Part shown: positions 1 to 5,769 of the stretch, in pieces
Numbering within the stretch: position 1 is the stretch's first letter
Layout: each line of letters begins with the position of its first letter
DNA from: Alphaproteobacteria bacterium
GTDB lineage: Bacteria; Pseudomonadota; Alphaproteobacteria; Rickettsiales; VGDC01
DNA: 6,624 nt
Assembly (NCBI GenBank): GCA_016869895.1
Contig: VGDC01000113.1
Coordinates: forward strand, 1 to 6,624
Direction: 5' to 3'
Notes under the pieces: generated by a model
Seen by the model: the letters and a program-made list of their open reading frames with translations, nothing else
Database searches by the model: none
Told to the model about the DNA's origin: nothing
Program-made: the position numbers and the translations under genes

Positions 1-482
1 TGATAAAAGACGTGTTCGTCTCCGCCGAAGCCATCGACCCCTTCGGCAATATGCGCAGGCTTTCCGCCATCGACATGCTCTTCTCCTATCGCCGCTGCAA
101 CGGCATCCCCGATGGCTGGATTTTCACTTCCGCCACCCTGCGCGGAACAGCGGGCGACAAAGAGCAAATCGCTGCGGCGATGAAGAAAATCTCCGATGAG
201 CGCGGGGCGACCCAGCCCATCAAATCCCGCACGGGCGGCAGCACCTTCAAGAACCCCGAAGGTCACAAAGCGTGGCAGTTGGTGGACGAAGCAGGATGCC
301 GCGGCCTGACCATCGGCGGCGCACAGATGAGTGAGCTGCATTGCAATTTCATGCTGAACACGGGCGATGCCACCGCGGCGGATTTGGAAGCCTTGGGCGA
401 TGAAGTCATCCGCCGCGTGCAGGCGAAATCCGGTGTCACGCTGGAATGGGAAATCAAACGTATCGGGAAAGTAGCAGAATGA
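1..482 (+). CDS. murB: UDP-N-acetylenolpyruvoylglucosamine reductase, 3' part
   Basis: MurB is the cytoplasmic FAD-dependent enzyme that reduces UDP-GlcNAc-enolpyruvate with NADPH to UDP-MurNAc, the second committed step of peptidoglycan precursor synthesis. The gene enters from the left edge. The frame is open from base 3 (ATA AAA GAC GTG), so the GTG at 12 is an internal Val, not a start. About 159 codons are visible, covering the end of the FAD domain and the C-terminal substrate-binding domain. Family hallmarks are SYRRC (the Arg matches the substrate-binding Arg of MurB), GGSTFKNP with the conserved catalytic Ser, SELHCNFMLN, and the C-terminal LEWEIKRIG carrying the conserved Glu. The arrangement fits the shorter MurB type of alphaproteobacteria. 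The stop TGA overlaps the ddl ATG (ATGA), which suggests translational coupling. The assignment is secure; the N-terminal FAD-binding part lies outside the window. Confidence 0.95.
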   Translation, partial: IKDVFVSAEAIDPFGNMRRLSAIDMLFSYRRCNGIPDGWIFTSATLRGTAGDKEQIAAAMKKISDERGATQPIKSRTGGSTFKNPEGHKAWQLVDEAGCRGLTIGGAQMSELHCNFMLNTGDATAADLEALGDEVIRRVQAKSGVTLEWEIKRIGKVAE

Positions 483-1384
483 CGAAGCGCGTAGCGGTAT
501 TATTGGGTGGTCAATCGAGCGAGCGAGAAGTGTCGCTCTCCAGCGGCGCGGCGGTCGTCAAGGCCTGCGAAGCACTGGGTTATGATACCACCGCGATTGA
601 CGTGGGCGACGATGTCGCCGAGCGCATCCGCGCTGCGAAGCCCGATGTCGTGTTCAACGCGCTGCATGGCCGCTTCGGTGAGGACGGCTGCATTCAAGGC
701 CTGCTCGAACTGTTGAAAATTCCTTACACCCACTCGGGTTTACTCGCCTCCGCCGTGGCGATGGATAAGCCCATGGCGAAGAAGATTTTCGCTGCCGCCG
801 GTCTGCGTGTCGCGGAAGGCGTAGTCGCCTCGAAAGACGATGTCATCGGCCATGATGTGATGGAACGCCCCTATGTGGTGAAGCCCTCCAACGAAGGCTC
901 CAGCGTGGGCGTGAAGCTGGTGTTCAAGAACGATAACTTCTTCTTCACTAAGGAGAATTGGCCGTATGGCGAGACGGTTCTGGTGGAGAAATACGTCGCG
1001 GGTCGCGAGTTGACCGTGGCGGTGCTCGACGGCGAAGCACTGGGCGTGACGGAAATCACCATCCCCAGCGGATTCTATGATTACGAGAATAAATACACCG
1101 CCGGAAAATCCCACCACATCTGCCCCGCGCAGATCGATTCGAAGATTTACGACGAAGCCATGGATATGGCGGTGAAAGCGCATGTCGCGCTCGGTTGCCG
1201 TGGTCTTTCCCGCTCGGATTTTCGCTGGGACGATGAAGGCGATGGCAAGCTCTACATTCTGGAAACCAACACCCAGCCGGGGATGACGCCGCTGTCGCTC
1301 TCCCCCGAACTGGCGGCTTACCGCGGCATCAGCTTCAACGAACTCGTCCGTCGCCTCATCGACGGCGCGAAACTGGGGGATTAA
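479..1384 (+). CDS. ddl: D-alanine--D-alanine ligase
   Basis: This is the ATP-grasp ligase that joins two D-Ala into the dipeptide added by MurF to the peptidoglycan stem. The protein has 301 residues, close to E. coli DdlB. Matching to DdlB gives a full active site: Glu15 in GGQSSEREVS, HGRFGEDG at 63-70, Lys135 and Ser141 in VKPSNEGSSVG, Tyr206 in YDYENKY, Arg245 and Asp247 in RSDFRW, and Glu262, Asn264 and Ser273 in LETNTQPGMTPLS. The Tyr206 loop is typical of true D-Ala-D-Ala ligases rather than VanA-type D-lactate ligases (inference from the family). The start at ATG 479 was chosen because MTKRVAVLLGG is the family N-terminus and a weak GGGAAAG lies 7 bases upstream. The in-frame ATG at 446 would add 11 residues inside murB and is less likely. 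The gene overlaps murB by 4 bases and ends 3 bases before ftsQ, so it sits in one operon with them. Confidence 0.97.
   Translation: MTKRVAVLLGGQSSEREVSLSSGAAVVKACEALGYDTTAIDVGDDVAERIRAAKPDVVFNALHGRFGEDGCIQGLLELLKIPYTHSGLLASAVAMDKPMAKKIFAAAGLRVAEGVVASKDDVIGHDVMERPYVVKPSNEGSSVGVKLVFKNDNFFFTKENWPYGETVLVEKYVAGRELTVAVLDGEALGVTEITIPSGFYDYENKYTAGKSHHICPAQIDSKIYDEAMDMAVKAHVALGCRGLSRSDFRWDDEGDGKLYILETNTQPGMTPLSLSPELAAYRGISFNELVRRLIDGAKLGD
1375..1380 (+). promoter_or_regulatory. Shine-Dalgarno of ftsQ (supports a TTG start)
   Basis: GGGGGA, inside the last codons of ddl, lies 7 bases before TTG 1388. A purine-rich site at good spacing supports TTG as the ftsQ start. There is no ATG or GTG between the preceding in-frame stop and this TTG. 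Confidence 0.55.
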
Positions 1385-1387
1385 GAC

Positions 1388-2323
1388 TTGGCAAAACCGG
1401 CAGCCAAATCGAAGAGCAAAGCGAAGGCGAAGCCCACGGCTTACCAGCAGAAGACGCGCCGCATCTCCAAGTGGCGCAGCTTCAAGCGGAACGCCGCGTC
1501 CTTCTTGAAGCGGGGGTATTACGCCACCGCCGCCGTCGGCTGCGCCATGGTCATCGGTGCGGGCTGGTGGTTCGTGCATTCCGGCAAGCTGGATTTGATG
1601 GTGGAGGGCTCGCAGAACGCCGTGCTCGCACAAACAAAGAAAGCGGGATTGTCCCTGCAATACATTTACTTGGAAGGCCGCAGCAACTTCAAGAAGCAGC
1701 CCGGTGAGAAGCGCGATAAATATATGGAGCAGGTCACCGCTTCCCTCGGCCTCAAACCCGGCGACCCTATCCTCGGCCTGTCGGTCGGCGAGATTCAGGA
1801 ACGCATCAAGCAGATAAGCTGGGTGAAGGACGCGGTGGTGGAACGCCAGCTTCCCGACACGCTTTATGTGCATATTCAGGAACGCCGCCCCGTGGCCGTC
1901 TGGCAATATCGCGGTCAGTTGAAACTGGTCGATGAATCCGGTCATATCATCGTCGAAGAGAAAGCCGATGCGCCGAAATACCGCCATCTTCTGCTGGTCG
2001 TGGGCGAGGGCGCGCCGGAGCATACGACCGAGCTGATGCGCATGCTGAGTGCCGAGCCGGAGCTATTCCCGCTTATTTCCTCCGCTGTGCGCGTGGGTGA
2101 ACGCCGCTGGGACATCCGCATGATCAACAAGCTCGAAGTGCGCCTTCCTTCCCAGAATCAGGAGAAGGCATGGGCGACGCTGGCGAAGATGGAGCGTGAG
2201 CAACGTCTGCTGCAAAAGGACATCCGCGCAGTGGATTTGCGTTTGGAAGACAGGATTTACATCGATATGCCCGAAGCGGCGAAGAAGGAAAAGGTCAAGC
2301 CCGTCAATTCACGTGATACGTGA
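1388..2323 (+). CDS. ftsQ: Cell division protein FtsQ
   Basis: FtsQ is the single-pass inner-membrane protein that links the Z-ring and early divisome to FtsL/FtsB and the septal synthase FtsW/FtsI. The product has 311 residues. Residues 1-43 form a Lys/Arg-rich cytoplasmic tail, and about 44-63 form one membrane segment (YATAAVGCAMVIGAGWWFV) with the positive side inward. About 84-155 form the POTRA domain (LQYIYLEGRSNF, GLKPGDPILGLS, then WVKDAVVERQLPDTLYVHIQERRPVAVW). The remainder is the FtsQ beta domain (LKLVDESGHII, RRWDIRMINKLEVRLP, AVDLRLEDRIYI). The Gly-Asp-Pro-Ile and Pro-Val-Ala-Trp features are typical of FtsQ/DivIB. The start is TTG 1388: the in-frame stop of ddl lies only one codon upstream, and a GGGGGA ribosome site lies 7 bases before it. 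A stretch at about 101-117 (KKQPGEKRDKYMEQV) looks slightly longer than in many FtsQ proteins. The gene is certain; the start is probable. Confidence 0.95.
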   Translation: MAKPAAKSKSKAKAKPTAYQQKTRRISKWRSFKRNAASFLKRGYYATAAVGCAMVIGAGWWFVHSGKLDLMVEGSQNAVLAQTKKAGLSLQYIYLEGRSNFKKQPGEKRDKYMEQVTASLGLKPGDPILGLSVGEIQERIKQISWVKDAVVERQLPDTLYVHIQERRPVAVWQYRGQLKLVDESGHIIVEEKADAPKYRHLLLVVGEGAPEHTTELMRMLSAEPELFPLISSAVRVGERRWDIRMINKLEVRLPSQNQEKAWATLAKMEREQRLLQKDIRAVDLRLEDRIYIDMPEAAKKEKVKPVNSRDT

Positions 2324-2361
2324 TGCGCGCGAGACCTAAGTAAATAAAGTGGTATTCAAGT

Positions 2362-2367
2362 GAAGGA
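2362..2367 (+). promoter_or_regulatory. Shine-Dalgarno deciding the ftsA start
   Basis: GAAGGA lies 7 bases before GTG 2375 but only 1 base before ATG 2369, which is too close for normal initiation. It therefore favours GTG 2375. The other candidate, GTG 2360, has only an imperfect AAAGTGG (2346-2352) at 7-base spacing. Confidence 0.5.
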
Positions 2368-2374
2368 AATGCGT

Positions 2375-3613
2375 GTGAAACCGGGAATAGTGGCGGTTCT
2401 GGACATCGGGGATACGAAGGTGGTCTGCTTCATCGCGGTCATCGATCATACCGGTGCGCTGCGTATCACGGGTATCGGGCATCAGGTGGCGCGCGGCATG
2501 CGCGGCGGCCTCATCACCGACATCGGCGAGGTGGAAAGCTCCATCGTCGCAGCCGTTCACGCCGCCGAGCAAATGGCGGGCGAGACCATCGAGAACGTCA
2601 TGGTCAGCCTGTCGGGTTCCGGTGTCACCTCGCGCAATATCAGTGTGGAATTGGAAGTCGCGGGTTCGAGCGTCACCGAGCGTGATATGGTCGATTTGAT
2701 TCAGGAGGGCAGTGCCTCCGTCACCACCGACAAGCTTGTGATGGTGCATGGAATCCCCGTCAGCTATTTCCTCGATGACAGCCGTGGCATCAAAGACCCG
2801 CGCGGGCTGTTCGGCAAGCGATTGGGCGCGGAATTGCACCTCGTCCTCGCGCCTTCCGCCTTGCTGAAAAACCTCTCCCATTGCATTGCGCGTTGCCACT
2901 TGAACGTCACGAAATACATCGTCTCCTCCTATGCCTCCGGCCTTGCGTGTCTAGAGCCGGACGAAATGGAACTGGGCGTCACCGTCATCGACCTTGGCGG
3001 CGGCGTCACCAGCATTTCCGTCTTCGTCGGCGGCAAACTCCTGTATGTCGATTCCGTGCCCATGGGCGGCATCCACGTCACCAGCGACATCGCCAAAGGC
3101 TTGTCCACCACCCTTCAGCACGCTGAGCGCATCAAGACCCTTCAGGGCAGTGCCATCGCCGCGAATGGTGATGGGCAGATCATGATCGAAGTGCCTCAGC
3201 TGGGCGAAGACGAGACCCACGAAAGCCATCTTGTGCCGCGCGCCATGCTCGGCAACATCATCCGTCCGCGCATGGAAGAGATTCTCGAAGCCGTGCGCAG
3301 CCGCTTGGATGCGGGCGTGATGGAGAAGATTGCCGGTCGCCGCGTGGTCTTGACAGGCGGTGCGGCGCAGCTTCTCGGTGTGCGTGAATTGGCGGGGCAG
3401 GTGCTCGGCAAACAGGTGCGCATCGGCCGCCCGCGCGAAGTGGCGGGACTCGCCGAAGCCGTTGCCGGGCCTGCCTTCTCCACCGCCATCGGCATGCTGC
3501 AATTCGTCGATCGCAAGATGATTGAGACGGATGTGCTGGAACACGTCGCCGAGGTGCGCCGCGAGACGACGCGCTTCCAGCGTCTCGTCGGTTGGTTCAA
3601 AGAGAATTTTTGA
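2375..3613 (+). CDS. ftsA: Cell division protein FtsA
   Basis: FtsA is the actin-like ATPase that tethers FtsZ filaments to the inner membrane and recruits later division proteins. From GTG 2375 the product has 412 residues, a normal length. In order it shows: phosphate-1 loop VLDIGDTK (about 8-15), the FtsA-specific 1C (SHS2) domain (about 83-160, from GSGVTSRNIS to LHLVLAP), phosphate-2 loop IDLGGGVTSIS (about 205-215), adenosine motif VLTGGAAQLLG (about 325-335), and a C-terminal amphipathic helix FQRLVGWFKENF (about 401-412), the membrane-targeting sequence. Starting at GTG 2375 gives MKPGIVAVLDIG, close to family N-termini, and uses the best ribosome site. ATG 2369 and GTG 2360 (417 residues) remain possible. 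The Asp after Asp-Ile-Gly in phosphate-1 differs from the Thr/Ser I expect there. ftsA lies about 50 bases after ftsQ with no visible terminator, so it is likely co-transcribed with ftsQ. It is followed by a 166-base AT-rich gap before ftsZ. Confidence 0.96.
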   Translation: MKPGIVAVLDIGDTKVVCFIAVIDHTGALRITGIGHQVARGMRGGLITDIGEVESSIVAAVHAAEQMAGETIENVMVSLSGSGVTSRNISVELEVAGSSVTERDMVDLIQEGSASVTTDKLVMVHGIPVSYFLDDSRGIKDPRGLFGKRLGAELHLVLAPSALLKNLSHCIARCHLNVTKYIVSSYASGLACLEPDEMELGVTVIDLGGGVTSISVFVGGKLLYVDSVPMGGIHVTSDIAKGLSTTLQHAERIKTLQGSAIAANGDGQIMIEVPQLGEDETHESHLVPRAMLGNIIRPRMEEILEAVRSRLDAGVMEKIAGRRVVLTGGAAQLLGVRELAGQVLGKQVRIGRPREVAGLAEAVAGPAFSTAIGMLQFVDRKMIETDVLEHVAEVRRETTRFQRLVGWFKENF

Positions 3614-3631
3614 GCGCGTTACGTCTATAAC

Positions 3632-3643
3632 AATCTGTAGATT
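3632..3643. repeat. Short palindrome in the ftsA-ftsZ gap
   Basis: AATCT-GT-AGATT is a perfect inverted repeat of 5 bases with a 2-base centre. It lies 19 bases after the ftsA stop and about 40 bases upstream of the predicted ftsZ promoter. It could be an operator half-site pair or chance; nothing else supports a function. Confidence 0.2.
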
Positions 3644-3682
3644 TTCATAGGCAAAAAAACGCTTGTTTCACTAAGTATTGTG

Positions 3683-3711
3683 TTGGAATCAAGCTGAAAA
3701 CCATATATATA
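3683..3711 (+). promoter_or_regulatory. Predicted ftsZ promoter
   Basis: TTGGAA (3683-3688) and TATATA (3706-3711) are separated by 17 bases, a good sigma-70-like spacing, with transcription expected to start near 3717-3720 and a leader of about 60 bases. The gap is strikingly AT-rich in a GC-rich neighbourhood, which fits a promoter. The -10 box sits in an (AT)5 run, so its exact register is uncertain. One GANTC site (GAATC, 3686-3690) overlaps the -35 box and spacer. Caulobacter is known to drive ftsZ from its own promoter in this gap; its use here is inferred. Confidence 0.4.
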
Positions 3712-3722
3712 TGTATGTGACT

Positions 3723-3748
3723 TGCGATGGGCTGCGTGCGCCATTGCA
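3723..3748 (+). other. Stem-loop in the ftsZ leader
   Basis: TGCGATGG (3723-3730) can pair with CCATTGCA (3741-3748) through 8 base pairs including one G-U, leaving a 10-base loop. It lies between the predicted promoter and the ftsZ Shine-Dalgarno, so it would be in the 5' untranslated RNA. An A7 run follows (3751-3757). On the + strand this is not an intrinsic terminator because no U run follows the stem. It may affect mRNA stability or ribosome access. Confidence 0.3.
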
Positions 3749-3767
3749 CTAAAAAAATCGATATTTC

Positions 3768-3771
3768 GGAG
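3768..3771 (+). promoter_or_regulatory. Shine-Dalgarno of ftsZ
   Basis: GGAG lies 8 bases before ATG 3780. It confirms this start over the out-of-frame ATG at 3773, which is too close to the site. Confidence 0.7.
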
Positions 3772-3779
3772 TATGTTAC

Positions 3780-5477
3780 ATGGCGATTAACCTGCACCTT
3801 CCCCCCAAGAACGAAGCGTTGAAGCCGACAATCACCGTTTTCGGTGTCGGTGGTGCGGGTGGTAATGCCGTCAATAACATGATCACCTCCAACCTTCAGG
3901 GCGTGAATTTCGTGGTGGCGAACACCGACGCTCAAGCGCTTGAGCGCTCCGCATGCGACCGCCGCTTGCAGCTGGGCGTGAACGCGACCCGCGGCCTTGG
4001 TGCTGGTGCTTCCCCGCAGGTGGGTGCCGATGCCGCCGAGGAAGTCGCAGACGAAATCAGCGATTACATCGCCGGCAGCAACATGGTCTTCATCACCGCC
4101 GGCATGGGCGGCGGCACGGGCACGGGCGCAGCTCCGGTCATCGCGCGTTTGGCGCGTGAACAGAACGTCCTCACCGTCGGCGTGGTCACCAAGCCTTTCC
4201 ACTTCGAAGGCCGCCACCGTATGCGCATCGCCGATTACGGCCTCGAAGAACTCCAGAAATATGTCGACACGCTCATCATCGTGCCGAACCAGAACCTCTT
4301 CCGCATCGCCAATGAGCACACCACCTTCGCCGACGCTTTCAAAATGGCCGACGAAGTCTTGCACTCCGGCGTGCGCGGCGTGACCGACCTGATGATCATG
4401 CCTGGCCTCATCAACCTCGACTTCGCCGACGTTCGCGCCGTGATGAGCGAGATGGGCAAAGCCATGATGGGTACCGGCGAAGCGACGGGTGCCAAGCGCG
4501 CCATAGAAGCCGCCGAAGCCGCCATCTCCAACCCGCTGCTCGATGACGTGTCGATGAAAGGCGCGAAAGGCGTGCTCATCAACATCACCGGAGGTCTGGA
4601 TATGACGCTGTTCGAAGTGGACGAAGCCGCTAACCGAATCAGCTCCGAAGTCGATGCCGATGCGAACATCATCTTCGGTTCGACCTTCAACGAAGAGATG
4701 GAAGGCCGTATGCGCGTCTCCGTCGTCGCCACGGGTATCGATGCCGCTGAACTGGCCGAGCGTAACAACGGCAACGGCCAGAAAACCGCTGCGCCTGCTG
4801 TCGCCGCTCCTGCCGCGCGTAGCAATGCTCCCCGCGCCGACCTCAACCGTGCCGAGCCCGGCGCAGGTCGCTTTCAGTTTCCCGTAAGCTCCGCGAAGCC
4901 GCGTGAACAGGTCGCTGCCGCTCCCGTGGAAGCTCGCGAAGCGCCTGTCGCTGCACCTGCCGTCGCGCAAGCCCCCAGCTTCAACATCGCCGCTGCACCT
5001 GCGGTCGAGGCCGAGCCCGTCTTCGTCGCCGCCCATGCGGCTGCTGCGCCCGTTCCACGTTTCACCTCCCGTGCGGCCGTGGCCGAAGCGGCGCAGGCGG
5101 AACTGCCCATCCTTACCGTTCCTGTGGTGGATGAGGTCGAAGAAGAAGCGGCTGCCCCTGCGTTCATCCCGCCCCGCGCGGAGCTGCCCAGCCAGCGCGG
5201 CCATTACGGTCACGCTACCGAAGAAGCGCCCCGTGCAGCGCGCGCCTCGCGCCGTGATGCCGAAGAGGAAGAAGAATCCAAGCGCACCCCCGGTCTGTTC
5301 CAGCGTCTGGCTGGCATGGCATCCGGCAAGGCTGAGCGCGAAGAAGCCGCTCCTGCGACCCGCCGCGTGGAAGTCACCGAGACCAAGAAGCCCGACATCC
5401 GCGATACCCGCGCGGCGACCGGCACGGAAGAGAACTATCTCGACATTCCTGCCTTCCTTCGTCGTCAGGCGAATTGA
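3780..5477 (+). CDS. ftsZ: Cell division protein FtsZ
   Basis: FtsZ is the tubulin-like GTPase that polymerises at midcell into the Z ring. The product has 565 residues, in the range of long alphaproteobacterial FtsZ proteins. The GTPase core (about 15-330) shows FGVGGAGGNAVNNM (21-34), NTDAQAL (48-54), the tubulin signature GMGGGTGTG (108-116) and the catalytic T7 loop NLDFADV (212-218, with Asp214 and Asp217). The C-terminal subdomain includes GVLINITGG and ANIIFGSTFNEEMEGRMRVSVVAT. Residues about 331-549 form a disordered linker rich in Ala, Pro, Val and Glu. Within it are an acidic run (493-499) and a short hydrophobic motif, RTPGLFQRLAGM (502-513). The conserved C-terminal peptide NYLDIPAFLRRQAN (552-565), which binds FtsA and other tethers, ends the protein. 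The ATG start has GGAG 8 bases upstream. Likely regulation is from a promoter in the preceding gap plus read-through from ftsA; two hairpins follow the stop. Confidence 0.98.
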   Translation: MAINLHLPPKNEALKPTITVFGVGGAGGNAVNNMITSNLQGVNFVVANTDAQALERSACDRRLQLGVNATRGLGAGASPQVGADAAEEVADEISDYIAGSNMVFITAGMGGGTGTGAAPVIARLAREQNVLTVGVVTKPFHFEGRHRMRIADYGLEELQKYVDTLIIVPNQNLFRIANEHTTFADAFKMADEVLHSGVRGVTDLMIMPGLINLDFADVRAVMSEMGKAMMGTGEATGAKRAIEAAEAAISNPLLDDVSMKGAKGVLINITGGLDMTLFEVDEAANRISSEVDADANIIFGSTFNEEMEGRMRVSVVATGIDAAELAERNNGNGQKTAAPAVAAPAARSNAPRADLNRAEPGAGRFQFPVSSAKPREQVAAAPVEAREAPVAAPAVAQAPSFNIAAAPAVEAEPVFVAAHAAAAPVPRFTSRAAVAEAAQAELPILTVPVVDEVEEEAAAPAFIPPRAELPSQRGHYGHATEEAPRAARASRRDAEEEEESKRTPGLFQRLAGMASGKAEREEAAPATRRVEVTETKKPDIRDTRAATGTEENYLDIPAFLRRQAN

Positions 5478-5487
5478 AGCATTCATT

Positions 5488-5522
5488 CTCTCCGGGATTT
5501 TCTCCTGAAAATCCCATGAGAG
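5488..5522 (+). other. Stable hairpin directly after ftsZ
   Basis: GGGATTTTC (5494-5502), loop TCCT, GAAAATCCC (5507-5515) is a perfect 9-bp stem. It can be extended by CTCTC (5488-5492) pairing with GAGAG (5518-5522) across a small internal loop. It starts 10 bases after the ftsZ stop. No T run follows, so it is more likely a 3'-end protecting or processing structure than a terminator on its own. Confidence 0.55.
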
Positions 5523-5535
5523 GGGTTCAAGACTG

Positions 5536-5564
5536 GCGCGGCCTTCTGGCCGCGCTTTTCTTTT
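5536..5564 (+). terminator. Intrinsic terminator after ftsZ
   Basis: GCGCGGCC (5536-5543), loop TTCT, GGCCGCGC (5548-5555) is a perfect 8-bp GC-only stem followed at once by TTTTCTTTT. This is a textbook Rho-independent terminator. It should end the murB-ftsZ transcript and separate it from lpxC. Confidence 0.88.
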
Positions 5565-5585
5565 GTGAGTAATGGTTTGGTGAAG

Positions 5586-5730
5586 GCCTGCCAGATGGCA
5601 GGCGAGCCATCAGCCAGCGGAGCTGTGCGCTATTGAGAAATCAGCAGATTTCTGTAGGGCGCAAACAAGCCTGCGACAGCAGTCGCGCCAGCCCTGAGCG
5701 GCGCGCCATGTGAGCGACAGAACGTCGCGC
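5586..5730. repeat. Cluster of four small inverted repeats in the ftsZ-lpxC gap
   Basis: Four perfect short hairpins follow one another. GCCTGCC/GGCAGGC has loop AGAT (5586-5603). AGAAATC/GATTTCT has loop AGCA (5636-5653), with GCGC pairing possible outside it (TGCGC 5626-5630 with GCGCA 5659-5663). GCGAC/GTCGC has loop AGCA (5673-5686). GCGAC/GTCGC has loop AGAAC (5714-5728). The last two share both arms, 41 bases apart. I see no convincing gene here. This could be a dispersed intergenic palindromic element, a small structured RNA or 3' end, or eroded DNA; the sequence alone does not decide. Confidence 0.4.
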
Positions 5731-5749
5731 AGCGGGCGCATTCGAAACC

Positions 5750-5769
5750 GTAACAAAATGTAACACGAT
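5750..5769. repeat. 10-base-period direct repeat upstream of lpxC
   Basis: GTAACA occurs at 5750 and again at 5760, each followed by a four-base spacer ending in AT (AAAT, CGAT). A weaker third copy begins GTGAA at 5770. A helical-turn direct repeat with short AT-containing spacers resembles sites bound by OmpR/PhoB-type response regulators. It lies about 110 bases upstream of the lpxC start, where a promoter is expected. I could not find a convincing -35/-10 pair in 5731-5878. Confidence 0.3.

Noticed and set aside
12..14. GTG at 12 as the murB start
   Set aside because: The frame stays open to the left edge and the conserved FAD-binding part of MurB must lie upstream, so this is an internal Val codon.
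740..2023. 427-codon minus-strand frame across ddl and ftsQ
   Set aside because: It lies antisense to two certain genes, has no family motifs, and its composition is that of a shadow frame.
3723..3757. ftsA terminator made of the leader stem and nearby A/T run
   Set aside because: On the + strand an A run, not a T run, follows the stem, and on the minus strand the T run would precede the stem; neither orientation makes an intrinsic terminator.
3614..3779. CtrA-type boxes (TTAA-N7-TTAA) in the ftsZ promoter region
   Set aside because: I searched by eye and found no properly spaced TTAA pair in this gap, nor in 5478-5878.
4770..5426. Repetitive Ala/Pro codons in the ftsZ linker as a DNA repeat array
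   Set aside because: The repetition is low-complexity coding sequence of the disordered linker with no fixed unit or period.
3645..5486. 613-codon open frame on the minus strand across ftsZ
   Set aside because: It mirrors ftsZ almost exactly, has a His/Gly/Arg-rich composition with no recognisable domain, and is explained by GC-rich codon bias leaving few stops in the opposite strand.
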